Shown here piece by piece: positions 1 to 12,300 of a DNA stretch of 64,000 nt. Numbering within the stretch: position 1 is the stretch's first letter; the number at the start of each line of letters is the position of its first letter. A program made the position numbers and the translations under genes. The DNA comes from Strix aluco (lineage: Eukaryota > Chordata > Aves > Strigiformes > Strigidae). The DNA lies in the NCBI RefSeq assembly GCF_031877795.1, contig NC_133971.1, forward strand, positions 3,466,195 through 3,530,194, given 5' to 3'. A model generated the notes under the pieces. That model was not told the DNA's origin, made no database searches, and saw nothing but the letters and a program-made list of their open reading frames with translations.

Positions 1-261
1 AGCTCACTCCATCAGTAGTAATTGCAGAGAACCTTAAAAAAGGCGTATGTCTGCAAAATATTTGGCAAAAGAACAAAACAAAGGATCCCGCATCCTGTTT
101 TACAGCCTCGTACAATTAAAAATAATTGTTCAACGTGTTTCTGGAGAGTATACTTAAAACCCACAGAGCTAAAGCATTAGTTCTGTTGATACTCAGCCTG
201 CCTCCAGAATTCTACTTCAAGTAGTGTAAGGCTTGAGCAGTGTACCACCTAGAAACAATAG
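1..261 (-). other. POLR3G: POLR3G 3' UTR (partial)
   Basis: This is the sequence downstream of the POLR3G stop codon on the minus strand. No AATAAA or ATTAAA lies in minus-strand sense within these 261 bases, so the transcript probably ends beyond the left edge. In other vertebrates LYSMD3 follows POLR3G in convergent orientation, but no LYSMD3 coding sequence is visible here. Confidence 0.6.
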
Positions 262-348
262 CTAATACGTCGCTTCATCCATATTGTCATCACTGGCAGC
301 ATCAAAGTCATCTCCATCTTCAAAATATGAAGCAATGTAGTCATTTTC
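262..348 (-). CDS. POLR3G: POLR3G coding exon 7 and stop
   Basis: 87 nt: the 28 C-terminal residues and TAG (262-264). The order [15 protein letters not shown] then DDNMDEATY matches the conserved C terminus of POLR3G, including the final Tyr. Confidence 0.95.
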   Translation of the reverse strand, partial: ENDYIASYFEDGDDFDAASDDNMDEATY

Positions 349-3300
349 CTAAGCAAAAGAAAAAAAAAATCATGGTATCTGTGGAGGAGGCAATTTGTGA
401 AAGAAACATGCTTTAAACTGCACTTGAGCACCCATGTTTTGAAACAGTAATAGGAGTTTTTTCTTTCCTTATTTGTTGGGAAAGAAAAAGGAAAACACTG
501 TAATGAAATTCTGATATCTACAAAAGCAGAAGAGTCATCACAGTTTTAGTGATGAAAATGAGTAACTGTATGTATTGATTGTGGCAGGACACATGCTTGC
601 AAGATCTTTTTTTCAGAGCTCTTTGGGAGTAACAAGTCTAAATCACCCACTTAAATTAAGTGCAACACAACACAGTGCAACAAAGAAAATTAATCTAATA
701 ATGGCTCTCACTACAGCTCTCCCTCAGCACTGGAGAAGCGAGGGGTGTTTCTCTGGCTGACAGCCAACACACTACTCAATGAGTGGGATCTGACTTTGTG
801 TAAATAAGAAAACTAACATACCTCTTCATGCTCCTCTTCATCATGTTCCTCTGATTCTTCTGCTTCTTCATCATCTTCACCTTCTTTCTCTTTTGTTTTG
901 TCTTTCTCGTCTTCAGATTTTTCACCTTCAGATTTTTCGTCTTCATCATCCTTCCCTTCCAACTCCTGTCACAAGGCAATCTTTTTCACAGGGTAATCCC
1001 GTGTTACCGCAACAGCACATCCTCCACCCTACCAAAACGTTATGCTGCAGTTAACAGCAAGACAACAAGCATAACAATGCTGCACAATGGTTTTTGTTGG
1101 TATTTAAAACATGATGTGAAGCACAAGAACTTCACAAGGACTTACCTGATCAAGCATAAACTGGACTAAAGAAATGTGTCTTTTGTAACAGATGATTTCC
1201 CTTTATCATCCACTGTTAGAATAATTGACAGTAATGTCATACTTGACAAAGCAATACCTCATACTGTACATAATAATGTACCTGTACCAAACAACGGATG
1301 GATTACCAGGAGAAAAAATACAAGGCTGTTTCACCTTTAAGCTTCCCATTCCCACATGGTGGGTAGCCGCCTCCAAAACTGAGGTCGCTTTCCTCCTAAG
1401 TTTCTCTTTCTGTATGTTTCTTCCCTCTCAATTTACTACATTGTTTAATTCCCAACAGCAGTAGCTCGGTGAAACAGCAATAGATTAAAAAACTCTGGCA
1501 CCAACTGCGCCTTCAAGAAGCTCTGCTAGTAGCTGCGCTGTTCACAATTTGGCTGCATCGCTACCCAGGGAAGAACAACTGGTTGTTGTGTTCAAACAGG
1601 AGCAAAGAAAATTGTTTCTCCACAGCCAGGCTCTATCCCTATCCCCTGCCTTGTGCTACCACACTGCAGAACAGTTGTCTGTCAGATTAACAAGACAAGG
1701 CTGGAAAGTGGCTACACTTGGTTATTCCATTTGTACCAAAAAAACAGAATCACAGAATTGTCTGGGTTGGAAAAGATCTTGAAGATCATCTAGTCCAACC
1801 ATCAACCCAACATTAACAGTTCCCAACGACACCAGATCCCTCAGCGTAAGGTTGACCCTACTCTTAAACCCCTCCAGGGATGGGGACTCCCCCCCTGCCC
1901 TGGGCAGCCCATTCCAATGCCCAACAACCCCTTCTGCAAAGAAATCCTTCCTAAGAGCCAGTCTGACCCTGCCCTGGCGCAGCTTGAGGCCATTCCCTCT
2001 TGTCCTGTCGCTTGTTCCTTGGTTCAAGAGACTCATCCCCCCTCTCTGCACCCTCCTTTCAGGTAGTTGTAGAGGGCCATGAGGTCTCCCCTCAGCCTCC
2101 TCTTCTCCAGACTAAACCCCCCCAGTTCCCTCAGCCGCTCCCCATCACACCTGTGCTCCAGACCCTGCACCAGCTCCGTTGCCCTTCTCTGGACATGCTC
2201 GAGTCATTCAATGGCCTTTTTGTAGTGAGGGGCCCAAAACTGAACCCAGTCATTGAGGTGCGGCCTCACCAGTGCCGAGTCCAGGGGTAAGATCCCTTCC
2301 CTGTCCCTGCTGGCCACGCTATTTCTGATACAAGCCAGGATGCCATTGGCCTTCTTGGCCACCTGGGCACACTGCTGGCTCATATTCAGCCGGCTGTCAA
2401 TCAACACCCCCAGGTCCCTCTCTGACTGGCAGCTCTCCAGCCACTCCTCCCCAAGCCTGTAACGCTGTTGGGGGTTGTTGTGGCCTAAGTGCAGCACCTG
2501 GCATTTGGCCTTATTGAAGCTCATGCAGTTGGCCTCAGCCCATCACTCCAGCCTGTCCAGATCCCTCTGCAGAGCCTCCCTACCCTCCAGCAGATCAACA
2601 CTCCCATCAACACACATACCAAAGGTTTAATTTTCCTTCAGCAATTTCTATTGTACAATTTAGGAGTAGTACACACATCTTACCTCAATTTTTTTCAATA
2701 CCTCCAGATTACTTTTAGGCTCAGATCTTTTTGCCTTTTTTGGTTTTGCACCTGCTGAAATAAAATACAACACCATTATTTTTTTAATATGGAAGAACAC
2801 AGATTCTCTTATTTTACTTGCTCTTAAGAACTTACATCTTGAGTATGCCATGGAAATCCCATACTATCTGTATTAAAATTACCTTAGACTTTGAGCTACA
2901 TCATTCTTGGAGGTGTAAATGCCCAATTTATGTAAGTGATGCCTACAGGGCCAGTCTGAATCTCACTTCAAACAGACAGTTGACCGAAGGTTTGGCCAGA
3001 GTATGACGTTTAGTTTCACAAAATACTTTTCACCTAGATACTCATGGTATGTTAAAAAACTAGAACAAAATCTCAACTGTTATTTTTCCTCATCTTGAAA
3101 GGATAACAAGTCATTAATGTTACTAATTTCTGCAACACATTCACGACAGCTGGGTGCTTTGGACAGATAGATAAAAAAAGGCAGACAGCAGTTTATTAGC
3201 TCCAATGCAGTAGGCATGGTTACTGCAGCTAGAAGGCTTCTGGACCACCGCTGGCTCTCATGAGTCCACAGTGCATATTTCCACCTAGTCCCTTGATTCA

Positions 3301-6300
3301 TGAACATTATCAAGTTACTCCCTACAATCCAACTATATAGTGGAGCAAAGGTCAAAAATAGCATTCCACAGAGCCAGCTAAGAGCTACCCGGATTGCAGC
3401 ACCCTAAACTAAGGCTGCCCCAGTTCCATGAGCACAGTTGGACTGGTAGATGAGGAGAAACAAACCGCTCCAGAGCCAGAGATGTTACAGCATTTAGAGA
3501 GCTTGTGAGACGTCCCATTTCCACAGTGCAGCTGTCCTTCACCTCTCCTGCTATACTCAGCACGATCACATAAAACTGACAACACAGGACTGTTCCTGAC
3601 ATGGATTAGCTCTTCTCAGGAGGGTAAAACTGCCTGCATGATGTGCCATATTGGTGTAGCTACAGCTGCTGAGGGGCAAGGCATCTTCAGGCAAGCTAAT
3701 GTGAGTTGCCCCTTTTTTATGCTAGGCTGCACTAAGTGGTATCAGAAAAAAAACAGCGTGCATCGATGGAGGGGAGATCCTTTCTGGAGCAGATACTAAC
3801 CCAGATGTGGTTATGTATTTTATCTGGCCTAATACTTAAGGAAGCACGACACTGAGAGCTGCTAAGAAGACAACTGTATTTTGTCAAAAGCACTTGTCAT
3901 AAATAGCATGCGTTTCATTTCAGTGTTGTGCCTAGGAAGGGATTACGTGACAAAAGCACTGCACAGAGCTGAGGGGAGTCAAGCTGCTCTGTAATAACAT
4001 ATGAACAGCGTCAAAGCAAACACATCCAGAATGAAGTAGGCTTTTAAGGAAAACAAGTGAAAAGTGCGATTCAAAATTGTCATTTCTGCACAAACCCCTG
4101 AGGGCTTTTAGAGGTAATGCCTATAGAACAAAACAGCCTGGAAATGGAAACAGACATGCAAGATCTTTCCTTAAATGCTGGGTGTCCCCGGAGCTTATCA
4201 TAAAATTAGAGACACTGACCCATTGTTAGTAGAACTTCAAGCAAAATAGCTCCTTACATCAAGCAAAATAGCTCCTTACATCCATGTAGCTTAGAGGTGC
4301 AATGGAGTGCATCTAATCTCTCCAAATACCTGTTCTCAAAGTACTTGGGTGTAAATGTATACATCTGATTGCTATATACATATGCATATACCTGGCCTAC
4401 AAGAGCTGAACCCAGTCAATGCTTTTCTTATCATTTTTGTTTGGTTGGTTGTTTTTGCCAGGCACCACCAAAGTGAGAGGTGTGTAAAAATGAAGCCATT
4501 CCTGTACACATTCCCAAAATCACTCCCGCAATTTACAAAGCCACCTAAGATGGCTGTCCTCAAAATACAATGGAGAGACCTACCAGAAGGGCTAATGTGT
4601 CACTGACCAGCTATTTACAAACCTCCTGAGTCATACAACTTTTTTAGGGCTTCTGTATCATCAGGATTCCCCCACAAAGCTAAAAGCACGTGATTTTTGC
4701 TTTTAGAGGAACCTATTTTTTTTTTTTTACACAATCAAATTGCAATGGTCAGCTGATCTTTGCCATTACAGCTATGTAAGAAAATGTACTTTTAAGAGCA
4801 AACAGAGAAACTGGCACGAAAGAGGAAAAATCCCCCACAGTGAGCAGTGATTCTCTCTTTGTTTATGACAATCACAACATTATTGTAACAAGGAATAATA
4901 AATTGGCATTTATGATTTCATTGGATCCTGGGGAGCTAATTATTGCATATAGGCTTATAAAAGCCAATGCAGTTTCTTCTTTTGAAAAAAAAAAAAAGCA
5001 GGTATGTAGTGGTTTCATCTTTAGAGATTTTGCAAGTAAGTATGTAATTTTCAGTTGAATCTTGCAGTCTACCTTTAGTACCATGCTTCTCGATGACGCT
5101 CTTAAAAGGAACAAAGCTTCCAGCTGAGCCAGTCTCCAGGACTACTGCACATTCCCTTTTCTTTTTCTATTTTATCCTTGAACTGAAAAATGACGCATGA
5201 AAGACTTGGACAAAGAGAACAAGAAAGTAAACAATTATATATAACAAACAGCTAGATACAGGAGGCCAAGTGGTATTTCACATCAACAGAGCAACAGACT
5301 TCTACAGAGAACTTAAAATAACAGTCATGCATGCTAGAAAACACTTTGAAAAACAAATACACGTATGATGCTGTATAATAAAAAAGTTTTTTCCTGTAAG
5401 AACCAATACCAGCTCCAACTGCTGTTGAAGGATCTGGTTCACAATCCTGCAGAAGAAAGCTGAAAATAAACAAAGAAAGTAAAACCAGGGGAAGTAGAAA
5501 ATAACCTACACTGAATCTCATATAAAAGGCTTAAAAAAAATGCAAAAGTCAGCAAAATCATAAACAAGATAACTGAGAAACCCAAGATATAAAGAAAATC
5601 TGAACAGCCAGCTATTCATTAAATAGGATGAGTGTTGATTAAATACACAAACTTTCAAAACAAAAAGTTTTGTGGTTTTTTTAACCTTTCACTGCTACAT
5701 ATCTCATATGTTAATATTGCACATCACTATGAGAGGCAGGAAAGAAAGATAAATCTGTTCCAGTAAGTTAAAATACCCTACAGAGCAAAGCAAAAACCAC
5801 AGAAGACTGGCAGACTAGTAAATTATTTAGAAAAAAAAACCTGTCAAAAGCCCTGATTATTCAGACTAATTAACATTTCTACCATTTTTTTTCCCCCATA
5901 ACCAGCTCCAGTATGTCTTCTATCAGTCAACTAGTGTGTACTAAATGCTTTTAAAAAATATATAATATACCTTTTTTGGTCTTTTCTTTTGGCTTAAGCT
6001 CTCTTGGGAGTATTCTCCAATCTGTTCAGAAAATAGCTTTAATATACATGAATTATGATTTACAGCAGTAATCCTCCCCCTGCCACCCACCAAGGAAAGG
6101 TAGGGGCCCCTGTTGTGCTTGACCCTATTTACGAGCATGCCTAAGTGTCTTAGCACACAGCTCTCATGGAATTAGTGTTTTATCACACAACTCTTTTATG
6201 GAATTCTAGCTGTACTTTAAAGTGAGGAACAACAGTGAGGACTGGCATTCCACCCACTTAATGACAACTGGCATCTGCCCCAAAGAGACAAAGTTCAGCC

Positions 6301-9300
6301 CTTCCAGTGGCCCACATACCCTTCAATTTACATTCTATAATTAGGTTTGCAGTAGTGAGCTATACAGATATGGTTGTGGAATTTTAATGTTATAAAACCC
6401 AGCTACCTGTGACTGAGACATCAGATTGAGTTATTTTTAGCAACGTCAGTGTTTGCTCCCAGTTCAAAACTGGTATTTGCATGGCGAGTAAGGAAGAAGC
6501 AAAGCTAGAGTGAGAGCTAAAGCTTGCATCCTTGCTGCAAACCAGTTGTTTCAACTGAGTAAATAAATAAAATCAGATCCTTTTTTCCTTTTTTTTTTTG
6601 ACAAAACAATACTTTGTCTTGATTTGAAAACACATGAAGGGCATAACAAGGAATACATGACTTGGTAAGGATTTGCGTACTTTCTTATTGCTTGAAAAAT
6701 AATGAATCAAACATTTAAAAGCGCAGAACATTTCACAGGTTAAAAAAGAATTAGCCTTTGATAATCTCAGATATTACCTGGGGTCCATGTTGCATGCTCC
6801 TTTCCACTGTCCTGGTACCTTTTACTATACCTCTCAATGACTATAGAAAAGGATACAAAGAGTTATTGAATTCAATTAATTAAAAAGGCAAATCCAGACA
6901 CTGTCTTTGATCTTTTCCCATAACTAAACATACAGTGTATTTTTTTAATCCCATATTGAACACTTTCTTGTGCTGTTGTCAAACACTTAAAAAACAGTTT
7001 CATGTCACTACTTTGAGCAGTTCTCATAATTCTGAGGACTAATCATTTCTAAGTACTAAGTACAAAAAAAGGCAAAAACCCCAAATATTGTTTTGCATTT
7101 TTGGGTATCTCCTTTTGATCAAAACACTCCCTCCCCTCCCAAAAAAAGCCCCAGAAAAACCCCTCTAAAATTATTATAATTTATACTTCTATCCCTGGAA
7201 AGCACGAAAACATAAAATGCAGATACAGCCAGGTAAGCTAGGTTGAAACATCAAATGAACGCAAACTCTTCTACTATTCAACAGTTTCACAATCAAACCT
7301 TTGCTACAAAACCAGTCAGTGAGATTTACCACCACTGTGCTAATCCTAAAACTACCCAGAATTCCCAGGTCTCAGAAGGCTGCGTTTCAGACCGATCACA
7401 ATTAGCTCCCAAGACCTTAAATACTTCTGCAATGGCAAAGCTTTACAGCATAACAGAGATGTGTCCTAAACAGCACCAACACATTTCAGTCCATTTAACC
7501 TCTTTCCAGCTTAACTAAACTGAGAAACGCACTGTAAATATTACAGTAGTTATGCAGTGTAAGTACATCCGTTTGTACTGCAGAAAAACTTTTTTGTACA
7601 ATCTCTAATGACAAAAACAATATCACAACTTAAGTATTTTTAAATCAGTCCCATTTTTTCTTACCAAATTACCATGCCCAACTGCAAAATCCACTGAATG
7701 GAAAATTACTGCTTCTGACTGCACTAATAACTCACTACCCAAACAAGGATAATTTTTGTGGGTAGTGTACAAAAAATGGTAACAAAGACAGACTGTGACT
7801 TTTACAGTCAAAGACTTCTAAGATACTCACCAGAAAAAAGGAAGGGAGAAGGAAGACACCAGAAATGAAGCTCCATTTTAAACTTAGTTATGAGGAGGGT
7901 AAGCAGAAGACCTACTTAAAACTGTGCAATGAAGAGCTTGCATTTAAAATTACAGTGTCTCAAGGGACATTTAATGTAGGTGGCCTTCAGAGATGCTGTT
8001 GGGAAACTGTCAGCACACAGAGGGAAAGAACCTAGTAATTTTGATTTCAGCTCGAGGCTCTTCAGTGAAGAACTAATTGCTGATGCCATCAGCAAAAAAA
8101 TACGTCTGACTGACTCTCGCCACTCACAGCTAATGAATTCATTCCAAACCACTGCCACAGTGACAGTCACCCAGTCACAGCAGATATATCTACAGGAAAA
8201 ATATGAATGATTCATAGCTTATAAAGTGAGGAAAATAGAGAACTTAGTGTAGAACATGCCTGTTACTCACTCAAATGAGTGTTGAAATGAATGATGAAAA
8301 TCTGTTCTCTATGGCACACTAATGCATCAAAATTGCCAGATAGTATTAGACGTGGCTTTCATTTACTACCTGAATAATGAAAGAAAGATAGATAGCTATG
8401 TCCTAACTAATTAAAATGTTTCCCTTCTCACACTTCAAAGAACCATTTGGCTCGTAGATGTTGTGCTGAGGGTCTAAAACGATCCATTTGCTCTTGCAGC
8501 AAAGCTAATTCAAGACGTTCCTGCCCACAGTCCCCCTCCTGCCTCCCTCTTAGTCCTAGCAGACGATTTGATGAAATACAGGGGAGCAAAGGACTCTAAA
8601 CCAGGTAACAGAAAAGATCAGTTAAAAACCATCTACCCTGGGGGAAGTGATTTTCTTAGAGCTAGGCTGCTTCTGCCACATAATGCAGTGCCAGAGACAA
8701 CTGCATACTGTGTCTGAGATGAAAGCAAGCTTTTTAAGCTGCAGACCACCGCTGATTTAATTATACCTCACCTCTCCGATGGGGCATTTTTGTACAGCTA
8801 AAGGTTCAGTAAGAAGTTACCTCAAACTACCCTTGGGGAGATGATGAGAACACTTGAAGCATTATTTGAGTTTATCAAGTGGCTGTCTACCCACTTCCCC
8901 TGCAACTGCCAGTTTTTGTAGGAAAAGAGTCTTCAAAGCTGGCAGTTCTACTAAGAGGCATACTCAGCAATAGAGAGAGAGCACTTCATCTCAGAAAGAA
9001 GGCTGCAGAAACAAAGACAATTTTGAGGCGAACAGTAAGAACGATCACGTGAGGCAAAGCTGGAAAAGAGAGGTGTGTTCTCATAAAGCGGCTGGTTCCT
9101 TGGAAGTAACCCTGGGTGGCTTTCAGGCATAGCAGTTTCTTTTTTTGTGTCTCAAACGGAAATAACAAACTTCAAGGCTGACACTGATCAAGAGCACGGC
9201 AAGCCTCGAGTGCGATGAGAATCCAAAGAGACCGGAATTTGTTTACTCCGATGAAAGAGGAGATGTGATAAAAAAGTAATTTGGAATTCTACCACCACAA

Positions 9301-12300
9301 AGGGATCTGGAAATGAAGACTGGACCTGTTCTTGCCTCATAACCAAGGTTCTACTGGCTGCACTGTCAGGGTCCACCCTGGGCTGTGCTTGTGCTGCACC
9401 AGCTGCCTGATGTGTCGCGGTGGCTGCAGGGCTCCAGCTGCAGGTCAGAGGGAATACTCTGCCTTTTGGGGTCAGCAGCGTGTTCACTGCTCACACTGTG
9501 GTGTTTCAAACAGTGCTTTCGTACAAGAATGAGCGGACAATCAATAAGGTGTGTTAATCAATGTTACATTCAAAGCCTAATAAAAAAAGAATTGCATAAA
9601 GTCTCAAAACCCTCTAGAATTCACCACTACACCACCAACAAAAATTACCAGAAATTCAGAGGGGGGACTGAACTATGTACCTGTATCGTATCAACATCAT
9701 GAATACTCAGTCAGAAAATACTCTGATGGCTTTGGCATGGAAATAAACTTCATGTTTTAGAGTTCAAGTCAGCTCTTATTACTCAAAATCATGACAAGAT
9801 AGCAGATTTTTTAAACATTTTTATAAAGCTTTTCAGCGACTGCCTACTGCACCGACTGGGCCTAGGGTCTGACACATGCAGCATTTCCTGATATGTTGTA
9901 TTTTCCATTTTCCTGTAACAGCACTTGCTGTTTACACCATTCAGAACAAGCACTCAGGAGGATGACAGAACTAGGCAAAAATCACAAACAAAAATAAGCA
10001 CTCCTCACAATAATAACCTCCTGTGATGGCTAGATTTACAATACACCCACAGCAAGGTAAACAGACATTAAAAGTTTTCCTACCCTGCTCCTCTTGCCTT
10101 CTTTCCCACCAGCTCAGTTTTCTGACCAGGAAGCTTGGATTTTAACAGTGTAATGATGTATGACTGGATGTCAAGTATAGCGGAGCATTTATTGTTGTCA
10201 AACAATAACAAAGCGGTTAATTTTTAATTACATATAAGCAAAAGACATTCTTAGCTCAAGAGAGTAAGATCAAGCTTTCACTTCTCATCCAGCTCTGCTT
10301 CTAATGCAAACCTCAGTAAACCACTTATCCTCATCTCAGTTTTCATATTTCAGGGGATTTGTCAGTAACACTTACCAATCCTTCCTGAATGGACTTAGGG
10401 GAAAAAAAGTTAGTACCTTTTAGAATGTCCAGCTATTGAACATAACATTGATTATTTTAAGTATGTCTTCACACAATTAAAATGGAAGCTGAATCTCAAC
10501 ACTACGATTTACTACGAATTTCTTTGCTCCAATACAAATTTTTTAGGGTATTTTAACATGCAGAAATGCCTGTTTCACTGGTATTGGTTAGCATACAATT
10601 GAAAAGACTGAATACAATGTTTGTTATGGTGTACCAAATGGAATAGATGTTTGATATGTCTCTTTTTCACACAGTAGTTGCTTTCTAGTTGCAGCACTTG
10701 TAGGTGTGACCTACAACTACAGTAAGCGTAAAGGCAGAAAAATTCCCTACCATTTTAAGCTGTCAATTTTTATTCTCATTATCATGAGAATAAATACATT
10801 TTCAACAAAAAAAATTCAAAACAAAATACATTTTCAACGCATGCATTTCGCTACATCATCCTTCACAAAACAGTAACTACCAAAGATATAAATAAAAAGC
10901 ACACAAACAAACCTTCATGATGTTCTACTGTCAAAAAATATGGCAATGTTTTCGTAGTTCCTCTAAGTTCTTGTTTTAAGGCCAACATGTAATCTTCATC
11001 TTCTCCAGTTTTCAGAGGCACTGGCTTATTGTCTGTACTCTGTACAAATTATGTTTATTATTTATAAGGTCTTAATATCCATCAAATATACAGGAACACT
11101 AAAAAAGCTACAATAAACACAGCTAATCACAGAAGAGTGCAACTATGCATTATGTTACTTTGCAAGTATACTTTATGGCATTCTGACATACGTAACTATG
11201 TTTACAACTAGGTGGATACCTAATATGGCTTCACTGTATCTTTCTGCAAAAATGTATCAAGAAAACAAGAAAAAAAAAGTATTAAAACTGTGAAATAGTC
11301 ATAGTCACGCTAAGCTCTTAATTGCCAAAAGCAGTTTTTCACATCACCCTAACTTACTCAGAAACCATTGTTTCTCTCTTCAGTCGGAGTAGTGCTGGCC
11401 TTAACCTCTTCTGTAACAGTGTTTTAACTACATTAGGTGTGATTACTCTGAATAACATGGACACCCGTTCCATGACTGTTGTCAGGTTACATTGTCATAC
11501 AACCAGGTAGCACACAGGTCCTCACACAATTCAGTTTCTGTCAGCTGAATTTAAATGAATTTTTAAGGTTTGGATTTTTTTTTTTTTTTTTTTAACTAAG
11601 AATCTTGAAAATGAGAAAGATAAATAAGCGAAAACTGTTTTTAGAATGCACAGAACACTAAAGCCCAAGAGAGAACCAAAGAATGGATGTTTCTCTGGCA
11701 CAACAGTTGGTGCACAATCAATACCTGAGTGGCAGGTTGCAAAGCACAAAGTGCTACCACAAGTCCCAGAGCTGGATCACTGACGGAGTTTACTGCTTCC
11801 AGCTGTATTCTCTAGCTTGCCAGCGTTTTAAATCACTAATGTTGCTAATGGTAAGCTGATGGTCCTTAATTGGGTTTCTAATTGCATTTACAGGAAATTC
11901 CTAAGAACTCAAAATGTGTCTATTAGAAATACGCAACAGCAACAATTCACTGCTTGAATTAATTTCAATGTGAGTCAGTCACCATCTGTAATATAATTCT
12001 GGTAACTGACCAAATGCCAAATTTAACTCTTGACATTTTTACCAACCCTAGTTATGCCACTGGGTTAACTTTGATTTTTTTTGAGTGGCACTAGATTTCC
12101 CTGGCAATTTTAACTTAGTTCTGAAACTAAGGAAGGAAGGAAGGAAGCATCTTTAACTTCTCCATGGTATACTTTAGATATGCTGGGGCTAGTAATTCCC
12201 CTGCAAGGCTGATCCACTGCTGAAAGTACCTGCAGAAGCTGTAGTTCACCCAGAATTCAGTTTCCCCGTGCTATTAAGCAGACTGCAACACTCACATTAG

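Larger units (their letters stand above)
2755..10912. other. POLR3G introns 2 to 4, excluding exons 3 and 4
   Basis: These intronic stretches (2755-5970, 6022-6777, 6841-10912) are AT-rich and hold no gene or clear young transposon that I can recognise. Small features are a perfect 22-bp tandem doublet at 4237-4280, A/T runs, and an AT-rich hairpin at 10769-10794. Confidence 0.6.
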
